Below, one piece after another: positions 61,188-64,000 of a stretch of 64,000 nucleotides of DNA. Within the stretch, counting starts at the first letter, position 1; the number at the start of each line of letters is the position of its first letter. The notes beneath the pieces are model-generated. The model was not told the origin of the DNA. It searched no databases and was given only the letters and a program-made list of their open reading frames with translations. The position numbers and the translations under genes are program-made. Origin of the DNA: Pseudocitrobacter sp913778145 (GTDB lineage Bacteria; Pseudomonadota; Gammaproteobacteria; Enterobacterales; Enterobacteriaceae); contig JALNTX010000016.1 of the NCBI GenBank assembly GCA_035726825.1, positions 1-64,000 on the forward strand, given 5' to 3'.

Positions 61188-61517
61188 CTAACAATAATCG
61201 TACCGTCCCCAGAAAAGCCACCATCCGCTGAAAATAACAGACAGCAATACAAAAATATATAAAAAAATATTAAAAAAACGGCGAGTATATATATAACGAA
61301 ATATAATTATCACAACAGGAGTTGCAAAGAAAAATAAAAAAATAAAATATTGCAACAACCTTGAATCATTTGAAGCGTGAGGAATACTACATAAAGTATC
61401 GCCTCCATCGAGCATCCAACTATATTTATTAATCGAAAATAATTTATTAACAATCCAATATGAAAAAAGAACATATATCACAGCTTCAAAAATGTCCTTA
61501 AAATGACTCTTGCGCAT
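61188..61517 (-). CDS. Hypothetical small membrane protein
   Basis: A 109-residue protein with about three hydrophobic segments (about 11-28, 53-73 and 82-104), very AT-rich in codon use. Not recognised. It lies 58 bp downstream of the broken Hcp-like gene and in the same direction. Cargo and immunity genes are common at that position behind orphan hcp genes, so an immunity role is possible but unsupported by homology. Start codon ATG at 61517. Confidence 0.6.
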   Translation of the reverse strand: MRKSHFKDIFEAVIYVLFSYWIVNKLFSINKYSWMLDGGDTLCSIPHASNDSRLLQYFIFLFFFATPVVIIIFRYIYTRRFFNIFLYIFVLLSVIFSGWWLFWGRYDYC

Positions 61518-61575
61518 GATATCATTCCATTAAAAGTTTCTTTATATGCGGTCTAATTTCTAATAAACGCATACC

Positions 61576-62017
61576 TTATGATATAAAACTGTACTCATCT
61601 GCCTCTTTAGCAATCTTGCTATTAATCAACTGCGTAAAATCACTCAATTTTCTTTGAATCCCTCGATTATATCTTACACTCGCCATAATAAATTGCTCAT
61701 CACTCAAGTAAAGTATAGAAAAGTTCAACACCACCGCCTTTGTATGTTCTGTAAAAATTAAAAACCACGGACAATTCTTCATTTTCAGATATTGCCACAC
61801 CTAACAATGGAGACGATTTATCAATTGGCTTAAAAAATTTGATTGGGTGATGAATTGTATTATCAACTCTGCTTAAAGAATGCTCCAACTGTAATACAAA
61901 AATCTCATCGCTATGAGTTGACTGATATTTATTGCCAATAGATTCAAACGTTCCACATCCAGCAGAAATCAAACCTTGTTTCTTACCTCGTATTGATGCA
62001 TAAATCAAATTTGCCAT
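61576..62017 (-). pseudogene. Hcp-family (type VI tube protein) remnant, frameshifted
   Basis: From the ATG at 62017 (AGGAG 7 nt upstream) the frame reads MANLIYASIRGKKQGLISAG and on through LLGVAISENEELSVVFNFYR, typical of Hcp/TssD tube proteins. It ends at a TGA (61700-61702), just after ELFYT. The expected continuation (YLSDEQFIMASVRYN, like the FYxIxLSDA strand of Hcp) is found in another frame and runs to 61576. The aligned strand suggests loss of about two bases near 61710. The C-terminal 25 residues do not look like standard Hcp. No type VI cluster is nearby. Confidence 0.75.
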
Positions 62018-62366
62018 ACTCATCTCCTGCAATGATTGCGTGAATAACCCTTTGAGTTAAACAAATTAATGATAACTATTGCTGACTACCTGAAAAAAAC
62101 AATACGATAGATGAATGGATACCATTAATATTTTGATAACTAAAAGCGATAACTTGCCGAAGCATATTTCGTTTTGATTATGCAGAAAAGTGGCAAGGCG
62201 ACAACTTCTGCAAAATCAGAATACGTTTACTCAAGTTCCACCCACAAGCTACAACTCCGATAGCATTATTGCTCATACAGCAAAAGACTTTGCACATTTT
62301 GCTCATATTCACGCTTCGTAATGAGGGGTATTATAACGGCCAAACGCTTTTTACCGAGGACAAAAA
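62018..62366. other. Intergenic region upstream of mdaB
   Basis: About 350 bp, AT-rich at the left end. A possible -10 box, TATTAT (62329-62334), stands 33 bp before the mdaB ATG, without a good -35. No gene, repeat or operator was recognised. Confidence 0.5.
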
Positions 62367-62948
62367 ATGAGCAACATCCTGATTATTAACGGCGGCAAAA
62401 AATTCGGTCACTCTAACGGCCAACTGAACGACACCATGACCGAGGTCGCGGAAAGCTTCCTGCGCGACGCCGGGCATGATGTTAAAGTCGTGCGCGCCGA
62501 TAGCGATTACGACGTGAAAGCCGAAGTGCAAAACTTCCTGTGGGCCGATTCCGTTATCTGGCAGATGCCGGGCTGGTGGATGGGCGCACCGTGGACCGTG
62601 AAAAAATATATCGATGACGTGTTCACCGAAGGCCACGGTTCTCTGTATGCCAGCGATGGTCGTACCCGTTCCGACGCCAGCAAGAAATATGGCTCCGGCG
62701 GTCTGATTCAGGGCAAAACTTACATGCTTTCTCTGACCTGGAACGCGCCGATGGAAGCGTTCACCGATAAAGAACAGTTCTTCCACGGCGTGGGCGTAGA
62801 CGGCGTTTACCTGCCGTTCCACAAAGCCAACCAGTTCCTGGGAATGGAAGCGCTGCCGACCTTTATCGCCAACGACGTGATCAAAATGCCGGACGTTCCG
62901 CGTTATATTGCAGAATACCGCGAGCATCTTGGTAAAATTTTTGCTTAA
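62367..62948 (+). CDS. mdaB: NADPH:quinone reductase MdaB
   Basis: A 193-residue flavodoxin-like FAD enzyme, equal in length to E. coli MdaB. The N terminus MSNILIINGGKKFGHSNGQLND forms the flavin phosphate site; the middle segment WQMPGWWMGAPWTVKKYIDDV lies at the active site. It reduces quinones by two electrons in the cytoplasm. ygiN follows 30 bp later and acts on the quinol product. QseBC-related neighbours match the E. coli order. Confidence 0.96.
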   Translation: MSNILIINGGKKFGHSNGQLNDTMTEVAESFLRDAGHDVKVVRADSDYDVKAEVQNFLWADSVIWQMPGWWMGAPWTVKKYIDDVFTEGHGSLYASDGRTRSDASKKYGSGGLIQGKTYMLSLTWNAPMEAFTDKEQFFHGVGVDGVYLPFHKANQFLGMEALPTFIANDVIKMPDVPRYIAEYREHLGKIFA

Positions 62949-62978
62949 CTGGGAAGCTGGATTAAGAAGGAGTTTAAC

Positions 62979-63293
62979 ATGTTGACAGTTATTGCAGAGA
63001 TTCGTACTCGTCCGGGCCAACACCACCGTCAGGCGGTTCTGGATCAGTTCGCGAAAATCATCCCGACCGTTTTGCAGGAAGAAGGCTGCCACGGCTACGC
63101 GCCGATGGTCGACCATGCTGCGGGCGTGAGCTTCCAGACCACGTCACCCGACTCTATCGTAATGATTGAGCAGTGGGAAAGCATTGCGCACCTTGAAGCG
63201 CATCTGCAAACCCCGCACATGAAAGCCTACAGCGAAGCAGTGAAAAACGACGTGCTGGATATGTCTATTCGTATCCTGGAAGCGGGCGTTTAA
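62979..63293 (+). CDS. ygiN: Quinol monooxygenase YgiN
   Basis: A 104-residue antibiotic-biosynthesis-monooxygenase fold protein (dimeric ferredoxin-like). Conserved MLTVIAEIRTRPGQHHRQAV and MIEQWESIAHLEAHL match E. coli YgiN, which reoxidises quinols made by MdaB in a proposed quinone cycle. AAGGAG lies 8 nt before the ATG. A pair of REP elements follows. Confidence 0.95.
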   Translation: MLTVIAEIRTRPGQHHRQAVLDQFAKIIPTVLQEEGCHGYAPMVDHAAGVSFQTTSPDSIVMIEQWESIAHLEAHLQTPHMKAYSEAVKNDVLDMSIRILEAGV

Positions 63294-63304
63294 GCTTTAG
63301 TCTT

Positions 63305-63375
63305 GCCGGGTGGCGCTACGCTTACCCGGCCTACAAAGGCTTGCCAGCCCGGTAAACGTACGTGCCACCGGGCAA
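63305..63375. repeat. Pair of inverted REP elements (BIME-like)
   Basis: GCCGGGTGGCGCTACGC...TTACCCGGCCTAC (63305-63334) is followed by an inverted copy (63343-63375; minus strand TGCCCGGTGGCACG...TTTACCGGGC). They lie between the convergent ygiN and the GH88 gene. Confidence 0.88.
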
Positions 63376-63379
63376 TTAC

Positions 63380-64000
63380 TCACCAGTACAATTTCCAGCT
63401 CTGCGTCATGCGCACCAGCGCTTCAACGTAGAAATAATCCCCCCAGCTACTGCACTCATCCACGCCTTTATTCCCGGCTAAATGGTAGACCGAGTGTTTC
63501 AGCAGGCCGTTACCCGGCTCATCTAACCCCGTCAGATAATGCTTCGTCAGCGACGACATCATCCCCATCGCCCATTGCTGGTAACGCGCGCGATCCGGAT
63601 CGGTGATCGGCAGAGATTTCACCAGCTCCAGCAGACCGCAAACCGCAATCGCCGCCGAAGAGGAATCACGTAACGCATCGGTGCCCTGCAACGCCAGATC
63701 CCAGTGACACACCGCATCCTCCGGCAGGCGATTAAGGAAGTAGTTCGCCAGCTTTTTCGACAGGCTAATTAGTTCTTTGTCTCCGGTGTAGAGATAACTC
63801 AGCATAAAACCGTAGATGCCCCACGCCTGCCCGCGCGACCAGCAGGAGTCATCCGCATAGCCCTGCTGCGTATTGCCAAAGCGCGGCGCACCGGTCTGCA
63901 CATCCATATAGTAGGTGTGATAAGTCGATGCGTCTTCGCGCACCAGATATTTCGCCGACTGACGCACGTGCGCTTTCGCCGCCTCGGCAAAACGCGGGTC
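63380..64000 (-). CDS. GH88-family unsaturated glucuronyl hydrolase (5' end outside window)
   Basis: The last 206 codons of a GH88-type hydrolase; the frame continues past the window edge (DPRFAEAAKAH upstream of the first internal start candidate). Conserved features include DSCWSRGQAWGIYGFMLSYL and the C-terminal DECSSWGDYFYVEALVRM, typical of unsaturated glucuronyl/rhamnogalacturonyl hydrolases. Such enzymes remove the 4,5-unsaturated uronic acid left by polysaccharide lyases. The N-terminal catalytic Asp is outside the window. parE follows ygiN in E. coli, so this gene is an insertion relative to that order. Confidence 0.88.
   Translation of the reverse strand, partial: DPRFAEAAKAHVRQSAKYLVREDASTYHTYYMDVQTGAPRFGNTQQGYADDSCWSRGQAWGIYGFMLSYLYTGDKELISLSKKLANYFLNRLPEDAVCHWDLALQGTDALRDSSSAAIAVCGLLELVKSLPITDPDRARYQQWAMGMMSSLTKHYLTGLDEPGNGLLKHSVYHLAGNKGVDECSSWGDYFYVEALVRMTQSWKLYW

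Noticed and set aside
61576..61800. Separate 74-codon gene on the minus strand
   Set aside because: Better explained as the out-of-frame continuation of the Hcp-like pseudogene; its first part overlaps the Hcp frame.
1..64000. CRISPR arrays, tRNA genes, prophage or integrase genes, IS elements
   Set aside because: No regularly spaced repeats, no tRNA-like cloverleaf or CCA ends, and no transposase, integrase or phage structural genes were recognised on either strand.

Overview
The window is chromosomal DNA of an enteric bacterium (Enterobacteriaceae). Gene content and order over the right two thirds follow the E. coli gss-yghU / exbBD-metC-yghB-yqhC-yqhD-dkgA / ygiQ / ftsP-plsC-parC / ygiVW-qseBC / mdaB-ygiN region. 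Protein lengths and catalytic residues match the E. coli proteins closely, but the inserted genes show that it is not E. coli. A relative in the Enterobacter/Lelliottia/Leclercia/Citrobacter group is likely; the exact genus cannot be read from the sequence.

Layout. 1-330: promoters P1 and P2 and the boxA leader of an rRNA operon that runs leftward out of the window. 330-3716: cyanate detoxification operon cynTSX with its divergent activator gene cynR. 3778-4395: yjdF. 4433-5645: a MarT/FidL-like regulator pair. 5770-13548: a leftward chaperone-usher fimbrial operon with a LuxR-type regulator and an EAL (c-di-GMP phosphodiesterase) gene as its last two genes. 13549-14718: a 1.17-kb AT-rich control region. 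14719-19711: a second, divergent four-gene chaperone-usher operon. 19713-25094: nikABCDE-nikR with a canonical NikR operator. 25209-31231: gss, yghU, yghW, yghX, yghZ (broken by a nonsense codon) and yqhA. 31344-34312: a xylo-oligosaccharide operon (GPH permease plus GH43 xylosidase). 34468-35994: an unusual chemoreceptor. 36252-43073: exbBD, metC, yghB, yqhC, yqhD, dkgA. 43373-47585: DASS permease, HIT protein, ygiQ. 47719-51358: three genes for unfamiliar membrane proteins that share one module, divergent from a lemA-M48 protease pair (51636-53108). 53156-61143: ftsP, plsC, parC, ygiV, ygiW, qseBC. 61188-62017: a small AT-rich island with a frameshifted Hcp (type VI tube protein) remnant. 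62367-64000: mdaB, ygiN and the 3' part of a GH88 hydrolase gene.

How the genes work together. CynT, CynS and CynX take up and destroy cyanate. NikABCDE imports Ni(II) and NikR shuts it off. ExbBD energises TonB-dependent transport, and a Fur-like box lies upstream. YqhC controls the aldehyde reductases YqhD and DkgA. The permease and GH43 enzyme import and cleave xylosides. The two fimbrial operons face away from a shared intergenic region. The left one carries its own LuxR regulator and c-di-GMP hydrolase, so assembly of the organelle and c-di-GMP turnover are probably produced together.

Least explained parts: the three-gene membrane/repeat-protein cluster at 47.7-51.4 kb; the regulatory tail of the first fimbrial operon; the 6-TM chemoreceptor; the Hcp remnant with its small membrane neighbour; and a C-rich palindromic repeat present in three dispersed copies.
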